A DNA stretch of 64,000 nt from Flagellimonas alvinocaridis (lineage in GTDB: Bacteria > Bacteroidota > Bacteroidia > Flavobacteriales > Flavobacteriaceae): positions 466,263-530,262 of the forward strand of contig NZ_SNTZ01000001.1 in the NCBI RefSeq assembly GCF_004916895.1. The letters run 5' to 3'. This document shows positions 8,820-17,269 of the stretch, piece by piece. The first letter of the stretch is position 1. Each line of letters starts with the position of its first letter. Below the pieces are notes generated by a model that was given only the letters and a program-made list of their open reading frames with translations, searched no databases and had not been told where the DNA came from. Position numbers and translations under genes: made by a program.

Positions 8820-9242
8820 CTATTTTAATTGTGTTTGATAGGCAACGGCATACAATTTCAGTTGCTTTACCATGCTCACCAAGCCATTGGCTCTTGTGGG
8901 TGATAGATGTTCCTTCAATCCAATTTCATCTATAAATGCTGTATCTGCATCAATAATGTCTTGGGGCTTTTGGTTACTGAACGCTCTGATCAAAATGGCA
9001 ATGATTCCCTTGGTGATAATCGCATCACTATCTGCGGTAAACACCAGTTTGTCGTCATCCAGTTCTGCGTGTACCCAAACCTTACTCTGACAGCCTTTTA
9101 TCAAGTTGTCATCTACTTTGTACTGCTCATCAATTATGGGAAGGGACTTTCCTAGCTCAATCATGTACTCATAACGTTGCATCCAATCATCGAACGTGGA
9201 GAACTCGTCTATGATCTCTTCCTGTATTTCTTGTATGGTCAT
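8820..9242 (-). CDS. sufE: SufE sulfur acceptor protein
   Basis: The 140-residue product matches SufE. The acceptor Cys lies in LIKGCQSKVWV and the C-terminal half has the family pattern LSPTRANGLVSMV. SufE takes persulfide sulfur from SufS and passes it to the SufBCD scaffold. It follows sufS in the same transcription unit, with a 72-bp gap of no obvious content. Confidence 0.95.
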   Translation of the reverse strand: MTIQEIQEEIIDEFSTFDDWMQRYEYMIELGKSLPIIDEQYKVDDNLIKGCQSKVWVHAELDDDKLVFTADSDAIITKGIIAILIRAFSNQKPQDIIDADTAFIDEIGLKEHLSPTRANGLVSMVKQLKLYAVAYQTQLK

Positions 9243-9314
9243 GCTTTGGTTTTATTCAAAAATACAACTCGGCCAGTTGCTTATCAAGGATTTAAGATAA
9301 AGATAACTACTCTA

Positions 9315-10541
9315 CTATTGTAGCATGCTTTTGGCCCTTTTCACCCCTTCTACCAATTTGTCCACTTCTTCTTTTGTATTGTAAAAGCTAAAGCTGGCTC
9401 TAACCGTTCCAGGTATTTTATAAAAATCCATAATAGGTTGTGCACAATGGTGCCCCGTTCTAACAGCAATGCCTAATTTATCCAGAATGGTACCAATGTC
9501 GTAAGGGTGTATACCTTCAATATTGAAAGAAATGACCGATGTTTTATGCTTTGCCGTCCCATAAATTTTGAGTCCATCAATAGCAAGCAATTGCGCTGTG
9601 GCATATTGGATAAGTTCATCCTCATATTGGGAAATCGCATCAAAACCAAGATGATTCATATAATCCAAGGCTGCCCCAAAGGCGATTCCACCGCAAATAT
9701 TGGGTGTTCCCGCTTCAAACTTATGGGGCAAATCAGCATAAGTAGTCTTTTCAAAAGTGACTTCCGCAATCATCTCCCCACCTCCTTGATAAGGCGGTAG
9801 TTTCTTGAGCCATTCCTCCTTACCATAGAGCATCCCTACACCGGTAGGTCCACACATTTTATGGGCGGAAACGGTATAAAAATCAACATCCAAGGCCTGC
9901 AGGTCCGGTTTGATATGGGCCGCTGCCTGCGCACCATCAATCAAGACCGCTGCACCCACCTCGTGGGCCGCGTCAATAATCTCTTTAATGGGGTTAATGG
10001 TCCCCAACGCATTGGATACATGGTTGCAGAACACCAATTTGGTGTTCTCGCAGAGAAGCGATTGGTACTCCTCCATGACCAATTCCCCGTCCAAGTTCAT
10101 GGGTATCACCTTTAATTGGGCACCGGTACGCTCGCAGAGCATTTGCCAGGGCACTATGTTGGAATGGTGTTCCATGGCCGATACCAGTACCTCATCCCCC
10201 TTCTTCAAAAAGGAGGTGAAACCGGTAGCCACTAAATTAATGCCGTGGGTAGTTCCCGAGGTAAAAATCACCTCATGGGATTTTGCGATGTTAAAATGCT
10301 TCTGGATTTTCTTCCGGGCCTCTTCATAGACATCGGTAGCTTCTTGCGAAAGACGGTGTACCCCACGATGAATATTGGCATTGTAGTTATGGTAATAGTC
10401 CACGATCACATCAATGACCTGTTGAGGGGTCTGAGATGTGGCCGCATTGTCCAAATACACCAAAGGTTGCCCATTGACTTCCCGGTTTAAAATGGGAAAG
10501 TCTTTTCGGATGGCCGCTATGTCCAAAGAGGTCTCTATCAT
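9315..10541 (-). CDS. sufS: SufS cysteine desulfurase
   Basis: This 408-residue group II cysteine desulfurase is PLP-dependent. The PLP lysine lies in TVSAHKMCGPTGVG, and the active-site Cys lies in RTGHHCAQP near the C-terminus. It releases sulfur from cysteine as a persulfide for Fe-S assembly, working with SufE. It lies 27 bp downstream of sufD. Length and motifs are normal for the family. Confidence 0.97.
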   Translation of the reverse strand: MIETSLDIAAIRKDFPILNREVNGQPLVYLDNAATSQTPQQVIDVIVDYYHNYNANIHRGVHRLSQEATDVYEEARKKIQKHFNIAKSHEVIFTSGTTHGINLVATGFTSFLKKGDEVLVSAMEHHSNIVPWQMLCERTGAQLKVIPMNLDGELVMEEYQSLLCENTKLVFCNHVSNALGTINPIKEIIDAAHEVGAAVLIDGAQAAAHIKPDLQALDVDFYTVSAHKMCGPTGVGMLYGKEEWLKKLPPYQGGGEMIAEVTFEKTTYADLPHKFEAGTPNICGGIAFGAALDYMNHLGFDAISQYEDELIQYATAQLLAIDGLKIYGTAKHKTSVISFNIEGIHPYDIGTILDKLGIAVRTGHHCAQPIMDFYKIPGTVRASFSFYNTKEEVDKLVEGVKRAKSMLQ

Positions 10542-10568
10542 GAAAATTGCCTAAAGATTGTTATAGGA

Positions 10569-11885
10569 TTACAGCTCAAATCCAACACGAACACCTAATT
10601 TGTTGGCGATGATCTTGTTGATTCTGGTCTTCACCTCTGGAATACGCACACTTTCCAAAACGTTGTTGGCAAAAGCATACATCATCAAAGCGGTAGCTTC
10701 CTTTTTTGGGATTCCCCTGGACCGCAGATAAAACAATGCCTCATCATCCAACTGGCCAATGGTACATCCGTGGGAGCACTTTACATCATCAGCAAAAATC
10801 TCCAATTGTGGTTTGGTGTTGATGGTGGCCTTGTCGCTGATCAAAATATTATTGTTCTGCTGAAAAGCATTTGTTTTTTGGGCAATCTTGTCCACAATGA
10901 TCTTTCCGTTAAAAACCCCTGTTGATTTCTCTCCAAAAATTCCTTTGTAATCCTGATGGCTCTCGCAGTTGGGTTGGGCATGGTGCACCAAGGTGTGATG
11001 GTCCACATGCTGCTTTTCACCCAAAATGGTAACTCCTTTCAAGGTGGAATCGATTCGTTCCCCATTCTGATAGAAGTTCAGGTTGTTCCTAATCAATTTA
11101 CCTCCAAAGGAAAAGGTATGCACCCGCACTACACTATTGTCCTTTTGGGAAATATAGGTGTTGTCCACCAACGAGGCCGTATTGGCATCATTCTGCACTT
11201 TGTAATAGTCCACATTGGCATCTTTGGCCGCAAAAATTTCGGTTACGGAATTGGTAAAGACTTCGTTCTCCGTTAAACTTTGGTGTCGCTCAATAATCTG
11301 TACCTCTGCATTTTCCTCAACAACGACCAAATTTCTGGGTTGTAACATCAAAGCTGCCTCGTTACCCGTTGCCAAATGCAATATTTGGATGGGCTTCTTG
11401 GGCATTTTGTTCTTTGGAATGTAGATATAGGCTCCTTCTTTACAAAAGGCCGTATTCAAGGTGGTCAGGGACTCATCCTTGGAGGCCACTTGGTTAAAAT
11501 ACACATCTATCACCTGCCTGAACATGGGCTTGGTGAATGCAGAACTCATCAAGCAGACATCCACCCCATCATGGGTAGTCTCTGAAAGGTATGAGCTATA
11601 GACCCCGTCCACAAAAACAATCTTATAGGTGTCTATCTCGTGAAGGAAATACTTTTTAATATCCTTGTACTCCAAGGTGTTTTCCTGCTTTGGAAAAATA
11701 CTGAAGTCTACTTTTTGAAGACTATTCAGGGAGGTATATTTCCAAGCTTCCTCTTTTTTGGAGGGAAATCCTTTTTCCTCAAAATTCTTTATGGCCTCTG
11801 AACGTATCTCATGGACCGGGTTCTCCAAATCCACATTGTTCTCAAAAGCCAAGAAAGAGGAAAGTAATTTATCTTTTAAATCCAT
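10569..11885 (-). CDS. sufD: SufD, Fe-S cluster assembly scaffold subunit
   Basis: The 438-residue product matches SufD in its C-terminal beta-helix: HHTLVHHAQPNCESHQDYKG, then FADDVKCSHGCTIGQLD and the tail MMYAFANNVLESV. SufD pairs with SufB and the ATPase SufC to build clusters. It is separated from sufC by a 60-bp spacer with unusual short repeats. Identification is secure. Confidence 0.96.
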   Translation of the reverse strand: MDLKDKLLSSFLAFENNVDLENPVHEIRSEAIKNFEEKGFPSKKEEAWKYTSLNSLQKVDFSIFPKQENTLEYKDIKKYFLHEIDTYKIVFVDGVYSSYLSETTHDGVDVCLMSSAFTKPMFRQVIDVYFNQVASKDESLTTLNTAFCKEGAYIYIPKNKMPKKPIQILHLATGNEAALMLQPRNLVVVEENAEVQIIERHQSLTENEVFTNSVTEIFAAKDANVDYYKVQNDANTASLVDNTYISQKDNSVVRVHTFSFGGKLIRNNLNFYQNGERIDSTLKGVTILGEKQHVDHHTLVHHAQPNCESHQDYKGIFGEKSTGVFNGKIIVDKIAQKTNAFQQNNNILISDKATINTKPQLEIFADDVKCSHGCTIGQLDDEALFYLRSRGIPKKEATALMMYAFANNVLESVRIPEVKTRINKIIANKLGVRVGFEL

Positions 11886-11945
11886 TTCTTATTCAGTTGT
11901 CAGATTTCAAACATCACATATCCGATATCAGAAGTCTTTAAATTA
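11886..11945. repeat. Low-complexity intercistronic spacer between sufC and sufD
   Basis: The 60-bp gap carries TCAGATTTCA, CATCACATAT and GATATCAGA. The last 9-mer is identical to one at 83-91. It interrupts an otherwise tight operon and encodes nothing visible. Confidence 0.4.
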
Positions 11946-12698
11946 TTAAACCGTGGCCTCCTGCTTAATCCAGTCGTATCCTTTTTCTTCCAACTCTAAT
12001 GCCAATTCCTTGGTGCCGGATTTTACGATCTTACCATCGTGAAGTACATGGACGAAGTCTGGAACAATGTAGTCCAACAAACGCTGATAGTGTGTAATTA
12101 CGATGATCGCGTTGTCCTTACCTCTCAATTTATTGACCCCATTGGCCACAATACGAAGGGCATCGATATCCAATCCGGAATCGGTCTCATCCAAAATGGC
12201 CAGCTTGGGTTCCATCATGGCCATTTGGAAAATTTCGTTTCTTTTCTTTTCACCACCGGAAAATCCTTCATTCAAGGAACGGGACAAAAACTTTCGGTCA
12301 ATTTCCAGCAGTTCCGATTTTTCGCGAATCAACTTGAGCATCTGGTTGGCCGGCATGTCTTCCAGTCCCCTTGCCTTTCTGGACTCATTGATGGCCGTTT
12401 TTATAAAGTTGGTCACCGTTACCCCGGGAATTTCAACAGGATATTGAAACGACAGGAAAATACCTTTGTGTGCCCTTTCTTCAGGGGCCAGTTCTTCCAA
12501 ATCCTCGCCATCAAGGGAAATGGTCCCTTTTTTAATGTCAAATTCTTCCTTTCCGGCAATTACGGAGGCCAAGGTACTCTTCCCTGAACCGTTGGGTCCC
12601 ATAATGGCATGTACCTCTCCCGCGTTCACCTCAAGGTTGATCCCCTTCAGGATTTTCTTATCCTCTATGCTTGCGTGTAAATTCTTGATCTCTAGCAT
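11946..12698 (-). CDS. sufC: SufC, ABC-type ATPase of the SUF complex
   Basis: From the ATG at 12698 (MLEIKNLHAS) the product is 250 residues; a start five codons earlier is less likely. It carries Walker A GPNGSGKST, the ABC signature FSGGEKKR and Walker B LAILDETDSGLD. SufC powers conformational change in the SufBCD scaffold. It lies 18 bp after the MBL-fold lipoprotein gene that separates it from sufB. Length and motifs are typical. Confidence 0.97.
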   Translation of the reverse strand: MLEIKNLHASIEDKKILKGINLEVNAGEVHAIMGPNGSGKSTLASVIAGKEEFDIKKGTISLDGEDLEELAPEERAHKGIFLSFQYPVEIPGVTVTNFIKTAINESRKARGLEDMPANQMLKLIREKSELLEIDRKFLSRSLNEGFSGGEKKRNEIFQMAMMEPKLAILDETDSGLDIDALRIVANGVNKLRGKDNAIIVITHYQRLLDYIVPDFVHVLHDGKIVKSGTKELALELEEKGYDWIKQEATV

Positions 12699-12716
12699 TC
12701 TGTTCTTCTTCAAATA

Positions 12717-13598
12717 TTATTGTAAATAGTTGGGTGCCTTGGGCAGCTTTTCAAAATCTTCCTTGGAGTGTTGTAAATATACTTTTGCCCCTTTTTCTTC
12801 GGCAAAAGCTTCAAACTCTCCCATACTTTTCTTGGTGAGGGCCACATCATAGTTGAAAATGGGCACTCTTCGAAACTCCCGGTTCTCATAAAAATGGTAC
12901 ATGTCCCCTGAAAGCATCAACGGTCCATGCTCTACCATATCCAAGTACAACACTTGATGGCCAGGGGTATGGCCCGGCATAAATTTCATTACCACACTTC
13001 CATCCCCGAACACATCGTAATCCCCATTGATCTTCTTCACGTTGGTAAGCTCTTTAATAGAATTATAGATGTCTGGATTGTTCTTTTGATTGTCCTCGCT
13101 TGTCACAAAGTCGTATTCCTTTTCCTGTACCAACCATGTGGACCCTGCAAATACGTTGGCATGGCCAATATGATCAAAGTGGGTATGGGACAATGCTATA
13201 AAATCAATATCATCAACGGTCATGTCGATACTGGCCAATTGGTTGGCCACAGAATCTTTTCGGGAAACGGTAAATGCTCCATCCGGTGATGTAAAGGGCT
13301 CTGGAAGACCCACCAAGCTTTCGGGAAGGCCTGCATCCCACATCAAAGTACCCTTTGGATGAACGATGACGTAAAATGCATCGGCAAATTCCTTGGACTG
13401 GCCCGTATAAGTGGTATCCTGTGAAAAGAGCTCCAACATATTGGCATTTACGGTACCTCCACTAAAAGCATAGAGCTTCAGTTCTGGCTTTGCTGCCTCG
13501 GTCATGCCTACTTCGGTTTCAGCAGCTTCCTTTTTGGCCTGCTTGCATGAAAATGCGCCAACAACCAATAGTAGTATAAGTAGCTTTTTCATATTCAT
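12717..13598 (-). CDS. MBL-fold metallohydrolase lipoprotein (AHL lactonase-like) inside the SUF operon
   Basis: This 293-residue protein has a lipoprotein signal (LLLVVGAFSC, lipobox Cys near residue 19), so it is exported and lipid-anchored. The metallo-beta-lactamase fold is shown by LSHTHFDHIGH (the HxHxDH metal site), MPGHTPGHQ, LSGDMYH and the C-terminal LQHSKED. This pattern fits the N-acyl homoserine lactonase-like group. Its location is odd: 12 bp after sufB and 18 bp before sufC, within a cytoplasmic Fe-S operon. A role in the envelope is certain from the signal; any link with Fe-S assembly is speculative. Confidence 0.88.
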   Translation of the reverse strand: MNMKKLLILLLVVGAFSCKQAKKEAAETEVGMTEAAKPELKLYAFSGGTVNANMLELFSQDTTYTGQSKEFADAFYVIVHPKGTLMWDAGLPESLVGLPEPFTSPDGAFTVSRKDSVANQLASIDMTVDDIDFIALSHTHFDHIGHANVFAGSTWLVQEKEYDFVTSEDNQKNNPDIYNSIKELTNVKKINGDYDVFGDGSVVMKFMPGHTPGHQVLYLDMVEHGPLMLSGDMYHFYENREFRRVPIFNYDVALTKKSMGEFEAFAEEKGAKVYLQHSKEDFEKLPKAPNYLQ

Positions 13599-13610
13599 TG
13601 TGTTGTTTGA

Positions 13611-15056
13611 TTATCCTACTGATCCTTCCAAACTGATTTCCAACAATTTCTGGGCCTCCACGGCAAACTCCATGGGCAGTTTGTTCAACACCTCTTTGCT
13701 GAATCCGTTCACGATCAGAGCAATGGCTTTTTCAGTGTCGATACCCCGTTGGTTGCAGTAGAAAATCTGGTCCTCGCCAATTTTGCTGGTCGTGGCCTCG
13801 TGTTCTATTTGTGCCGTCTTGTTCTTGGCCTCGATGTACGGGAAGGTATGTGCCCCACATCGATTGCCCATCAAAAGGGAATCACACTGAGAAAAGTTTC
13901 TGGCATTTTCTGCCCGGCTATTCACCTGTACCAATCCGCGATAGCTGTTTTGTGACTGCCCGGCCGAAATTCCTTTGGAAATAATGGTACTCTTGGTATT
14001 CTTACCCAAGTGGATCATCTTGGTCCCGGTATCCGCTTGTTGAAAGTTATTGGTCACGGCAATGGAATAGAATTCCCCGATGGAGTTATCTCCCTTCAAC
14101 ACACAGGAAGGGTACTTCCAAGTCACGGCCGATCCTGTTTCCACCTGCGTCCAAGAAATTTTGGCGTTCTTTTCGCAAAGCCCACGCTTGGTCACAAAGT
14201 TGAAAACCCCTCCTTTGCCTTCCTTGTCGCCAGGAAACCAGTTTTGAACGGTTGAATATTTTATTTCGGCATCATCCATTGCAATCAGCTCTACCACGGC
14301 CGCATGCAATTGGTTCTCATCCCGTGAAGGTGCGGTACAACCTTCCAAATAACTCACATAACTACCCTCATCGGCAATGACCAAAGTGCGCTCAAATTGT
14401 CCTGTACCCGCTTGGTTGATTCGGAAGTAAGTGGACAGTTCCATGGGGCATCTCACCCCTTTCGGAATGTAACAAAATGATCCATCGGAAAAGACCGCTG
14501 AGTTCAAAGCTGCGTAGAAGTTGTCCTTTTTGGGAACTACTGTTCCGATATACTTCTTCACCAACTCAGGATGTTCCTGAATGGCTTCGGAAATGGAACA
14601 GAAGATGATTCCTTTTTCAGCCAAAGTCTTTTTAAAAGTCGTGGCCACAGAAACGGAGTCCATGACAATATCCACGGCAACACCGGCCAATTTCTTTTGC
14701 TCATCTACCGAGATTCCCAACTTCTTGAAGGTATCCAGCAACTCAGGATCTACCTCATCCAAGCTGTTGTATTTGGGCTTTTTATTGGGTGCGGAATAAT
14801 AGGAAATGTCTTGAAAATCGGGTTTTTTATAGGTGACATTGGCCCATTCGGGTTCTTCCATTTCCTTCCATGCCTTGAACGCTTCCAAGCGCCATTCCGT
14901 CATCCAATCGGGTTCTTCCTTCTTTTTGGAAATGGCAATGACGATTTCCTCGTTCAACCCTTTCGGCAGGGTGTCCGATTCTATATCCGTGTAGAAACCA
15001 TACTCATATTCTTTGGTTTCCAGTTCCTTTTTTAATTCTTCCTCTGTATACGCCAT
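13611..15056 (-). CDS. sufB: SufB, Fe-S cluster assembly scaffold
   Basis: The 481-residue SufB is the main scaffold on which SUF clusters are built. Characteristic segments are [55 protein letters not shown] and the C-terminal [18 protein letters not shown]. It is the second gene of the operon, after sufA. No truncation or unusual residue was noted. Confidence 0.98.
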   Translation of the reverse strand: MAYTEEELKKELETKEYEYGFYTDIESDTLPKGLNEEIVIAISKKKEEPDWMTEWRLEAFKAWKEMEEPEWANVTYKKPDFQDISYYSAPNKKPKYNSLDEVDPELLDTFKKLGISVDEQKKLAGVAVDIVMDSVSVATTFKKTLAEKGIIFCSISEAIQEHPELVKKYIGTVVPKKDNFYAALNSAVFSDGSFCYIPKGVRCPMELSTYFRINQAGTGQFERTLVIADEGSYVSYLEGCTAPSRDENQLHAAVVELIAMDDAEIKYSTVQNWFPGDKEGKGGVFNFVTKRGLCEKNAKISWTQVETGSAVTWKYPSCVLKGDNSIGEFYSIAVTNNFQQADTGTKMIHLGKNTKSTIISKGISAGQSQNSYRGLVQVNSRAENARNFSQCDSLLMGNRCGAHTFPYIEAKNKTAQIEHEATTSKIGEDQIFYCNQRGIDTEKAIALIVNGFSKEVLNKLPMEFAVEAQKLLEISLEGSVG

Positions 15057-15101
15057 GTTCTGTCAATAAGTAAATTGGCAATGACCAATCATCAATTTCA
15101 T
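15057..15101. repeat. Low-complexity spacer between sufA and sufB
   Basis: The 45-bp gap contains AATGACCAAT (15080-15089), the exact reverse complement of ATTGGTCATT after trpS (50879-50888). It is flanked by related ATTGGCAATGA and AATCATCAATT units. Confidence 0.4.
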
Positions 15102-15431
15102 TTATAAAGAAAAGCTCTCTCCGCAACCACAGGTGCGCTGTGCATTGGGGTTGTTAAAGACAAAGCCTTTCCCATTCAGTCCTCCTGAATATTCCAAGGT
15201 GGTGCCCACCAGGTATAAAAAACTCTTTTTGTCCACAATGATGCGTACATTATTATCCTCAAAAAGCTTATCGGTATCTGATGCAGATTTGTCAAATTTC
15301 AATTCATAGGACAAACCGCTGCACCCTCCACTTTTTACGCCTACACGCACAAAGTCGGTGTTGGCATCAAAACCTTCCTCGGTCATGAGCGACACGACTT
15401 TCTGCTTAGCTGTTTCCGAAACTTTGATCAT
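15102..15431 (-). CDS. sufA: SufA-type iron-sulfur carrier (A-type, HesB/IscA family)
   Basis: From ATG 15431 (MIKVSETAKQ) the product is 109 residues. An upstream in-frame ATG at 15494 would place the -7 box inside the gene and is rejected. The three conserved cysteines appear in SGGCSGLSYE and in RTCGCGESFSL at the C-terminus. A-type carriers receive clusters from SufBCD and hand them to apoproteins. It is the promoter-proximal gene of the SUF operon. Confidence 0.94.
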   Translation of the reverse strand: MIKVSETAKQKVVSLMTEEGFDANTDFVRVGVKSGGCSGLSYELKFDKSASDTDKLFEDNNVRIIVDKKSFLYLVGTTLEYSGGLNGKGFVFNNPNAQRTCGCGESFSL

Positions 15432-15459
15432 CTTAACTGGATTTGTTCTAAATAGCCTA

Positions 15460-15467
15460 CAAATATA
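15460..15467 (-). promoter_or_regulatory. Bacteroidota -7 promoter element for the SUF operon
   Basis: On the minus strand this reads TATATTTG, a full TAnnTTTG match, 28 bases before the sufA ATG. It supports transcription of sufA through the DUF2480 gene as one unit of about 7.5 kb. No clear -33 TTG is visible. Confidence 0.6.
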
Positions 15468-15574
15468 CTGTATCTGTAGGGTTTTACCATACATCCTAAC
15501 ATTATAATAACGAATATGGCCATAGGGGTTTTCTATAGTGAAGGCTCTCTGTTTTAAGTTAGGATTATCCTGTT

Positions 15575-15582
15575 TACTTTTG
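15575..15582 (+). promoter_or_regulatory. -7 promoter element abutting the thiL start
   Basis: TACTTTTG matches TAnnTTTG and ends only four bases before the thiL ATG. If used, transcription would start at or next to the A of ATG, giving a leaderless mRNA. Confidence 0.5.
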
Positions 15583-15586
15583 CCTT

Positions 15587-16633
15587 ATGATAGAAGATAA
15601 AAATCCGCAGCGAACATCCTTGGAGGAAATGGGGGAGTTTGGACTTATTGACCACCTTACCCAAAATTTTAAACTGAACCAACCTTCATCCCTAATGGGT
15701 ATTGGTGATGATGCTGCCGTTCTGGATTTTGCCGATAAAAAAACCGTGGTTTCCACTGATATGTTGGTGGAAGGTGTTCATTTTGATTTAAGCTATATGC
15801 CTTTGAAGCATTTGGGGTACAAATCGGTCATTGTAAACCTGTCCGATATCTATGCCATGAATGCCATGGCCACCCAGGTGACTGTTTCCATTGCGGTTTC
15901 CAATCGGTTTCCTTTGGAAGCACTTGAGGAGTTCTATGAAGGTGTTGCCACAGCCTGTAAAATATACCATGTGGACCTTGTTGGCGGGGATACGACCTCT
16001 TCCAATAAGGGTATGATCATCAGCGTCACTGCCTTGGGTGTGGCCGATGAAAAAGACATTGTTTACAGAAAGGGAAGCAAAGCCAATGATCTATTGGTGG
16101 TAAGTGGCGATTTGGGAGGAGCCTACTTGGGGCTGCAAGTGTTGGAGCGTGAAAAAGAAGTGTTCAAAGTGAACCCCAATAGTCAACCAGACCTGGAACC
16201 CTACTCCTACATTGTAGAGCGTCAACTAAAACCTGAAGCCAGAAAGGACGTTGTGGAGCTGTTAAAAAAACTGGAGGTAAAACCCACTTCCATGATTGAT
16301 ATTAGCGATGGACTTTCCTCAGAAATATTACACTTGTGCAAGCAGGGTGAAGTTGGTTGTAATCTGTTTGAAGATCAAATTCCATTGGACCCAACAGTCA
16401 TCTCCACTGCCGAAGAATTTAAAATGGATAGCACCATGATTGCTTTGGGCGGTGGTGAGGATTATGAGCTGTTGTTCAGTATTGATCAAGAAGACTATCC
16501 TAAAATCAAGGCCAATCCCAATTTTACCGTTATTGGACATATGACCGAGAAAGCAGAGGGAGCACATTTAGTTACACGGGCAAAAACCAAAATTTCATTA
16601 ACGGCCCAAGGATGGAACTCTTTTAGTGGCTAA
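15587..16633 (+). CDS. thiL: Thiamine-monophosphate kinase ThiL
   Basis: The 348-residue enzyme phosphorylates thiamine monophosphate to thiamine diphosphate, the last step of cofactor synthesis. Family motifs are GIGDDAAVL near residue 43, STDMLVEGVHFD, the metal-binding GGDTTSSN, and MIDISDGLSSE. The ATG at 15587 gives the usual N-terminus ahead of GEFGLIDHL. It is transcribed alone, divergent from the SUF operon, with a likely leaderless start. Confidence 0.95.
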   Translation: MIEDKNPQRTSLEEMGEFGLIDHLTQNFKLNQPSSLMGIGDDAAVLDFADKKTVVSTDMLVEGVHFDLSYMPLKHLGYKSVIVNLSDIYAMNAMATQVTVSIAVSNRFPLEALEEFYEGVATACKIYHVDLVGGDTTSSNKGMIISVTALGVADEKDIVYRKGSKANDLLVVSGDLGGAYLGLQVLEREKEVFKVNPNSQPDLEPYSYIVERQLKPEARKDVVELLKKLEVKPTSMIDISDGLSSEILHLCKQGEVGCNLFEDQIPLDPTVISTAEEFKMDSTMIALGGGEDYELLFSIDQEDYPKIKANPNFTVIGHMTEKAEGAHLVTRAKTKISLTAQGWNSFSG

Positions 16634-16641
16634 CAGAAAAA

Positions 16642-16723
16642 ATCCCGAAAATCAAGGGTATCCACGTCATGGTCTTGGGGCACGCAACCGATAGCTGTAG
16701 GTACTTACTTAAGTTTCCGGGAT
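16642..16723. other. Compact structured element downstream of thiL (candidate RNA or short peptide)
   Basis: Terminal arms ATCCCG (16642-16647) and CGGGAT (16718-16723) enclose three possible inner hairpins: CAAG/CTTG with CCA/TGG, ACCGAT/GTAGGT and ACTTA/TAAGT. On the minus strand the closing arm is followed by a T run, so it could end transcription of the 16755-17009 gene. One minus frame also reads protein-like (IGCVPQDHDVDTLDFRDFF). It resembles no RNA family I can name. Confidence 0.35.
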
Positions 16724-16754
16724 AAATCAATACTTTCCCTAAAAGAAAAAAGGG

Positions 16755-17009
16755 CTATGCTACTTGGTGCACCACCCTACTTTTTCTTTTTCTGTACATG
16801 TCTTCCAATGTGCTGTTGATTTCCTGCATTTGGGGCGTAAGTGCAGAGAGTTTGCCACTTACATCGGTAGTGACCTGTTTTTGGCAATGGATACATTTGT
16901 ATTCCTTGATGTGTTGGGTCACTTTTTTGGAGACCACATAATGGTGGCCAAAAAGGTTGCAGAAGAAAGAAGAGAATTTGTTGCCATTTTGGGTAGAGGA
17001 AGTCTTCAT
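16755..17009 (-). CDS. Small zinc-ribbon-like protein, unrecognised
   Basis: The product is 84 residues and carries a possible metal site: Cys in FFCNLFGHHY and the pair CIHC about 20 residues later. This recalls short phage-type DUF1660 proteins, but the match is weak. The C-terminal third is helical, charged and ends with a basic stretch (MYRKRKSRVV). It is a stand-alone gene between convergent thiL and divergent brnQ. Function is unknown. Confidence 0.6.
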   Translation of the reverse strand: MKTSSTQNGNKFSSFFCNLFGHHYVVSKKVTQHIKEYKCIHCQKQVTTDVSGKLSALTPQMQEINSTLEDMYRKRKSRVVHQVA

Positions 17010-17173
17010 AGTCGGTGTTGTTTGGAGAGCATGTGCGATTTGGGGAATCGAAAAAATGCCGTAATTAGTTAACTGTAATTTTTTGTTATACGTTGGTTTT
17101 TAGTTGAACGGTTTTCTTTTTGAACGAATGTTAATAACTTTTTATTTTACGGATATTTCAGCAAATCATTTTT

Positions 17174-17229
17174 TTCGATGAAATACACTCTAATCGACAA
17201 AAAGTCAACTTATTTCGTTGAGTTGCACT
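17174..17229. promoter_or_regulatory. Two copies of a TTCG-TGA-CACT motif upstream of brnQ
   Basis: TTCGATGAAATACACT (17174-17189) and TTCGTTGAGTTGCACT (17214-17229) match at 12 of 16 positions and start 40 bp apart, consistent with four helical turns. ATCGACAAAAA lies between them. A closely related copy stands upstream of the subtilase gene (2573-2588). The pair ends about 40 bp before the brnQ ATG. The remaining part of the 17010-17269 gap is AT-rich and otherwise featureless. Confidence 0.45.
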
Positions 17230-17269
17230 TTCGAAATATAATACTTTAAGAAAATATTATCAACACTTT

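Noticed and set aside
16642-16723. tRNA gene or known riboswitch
   Set aside because: No TTCGA loop or anticodon arm is present, and it does not match the TPP, c-di-GMP or SAM consensus that I know.
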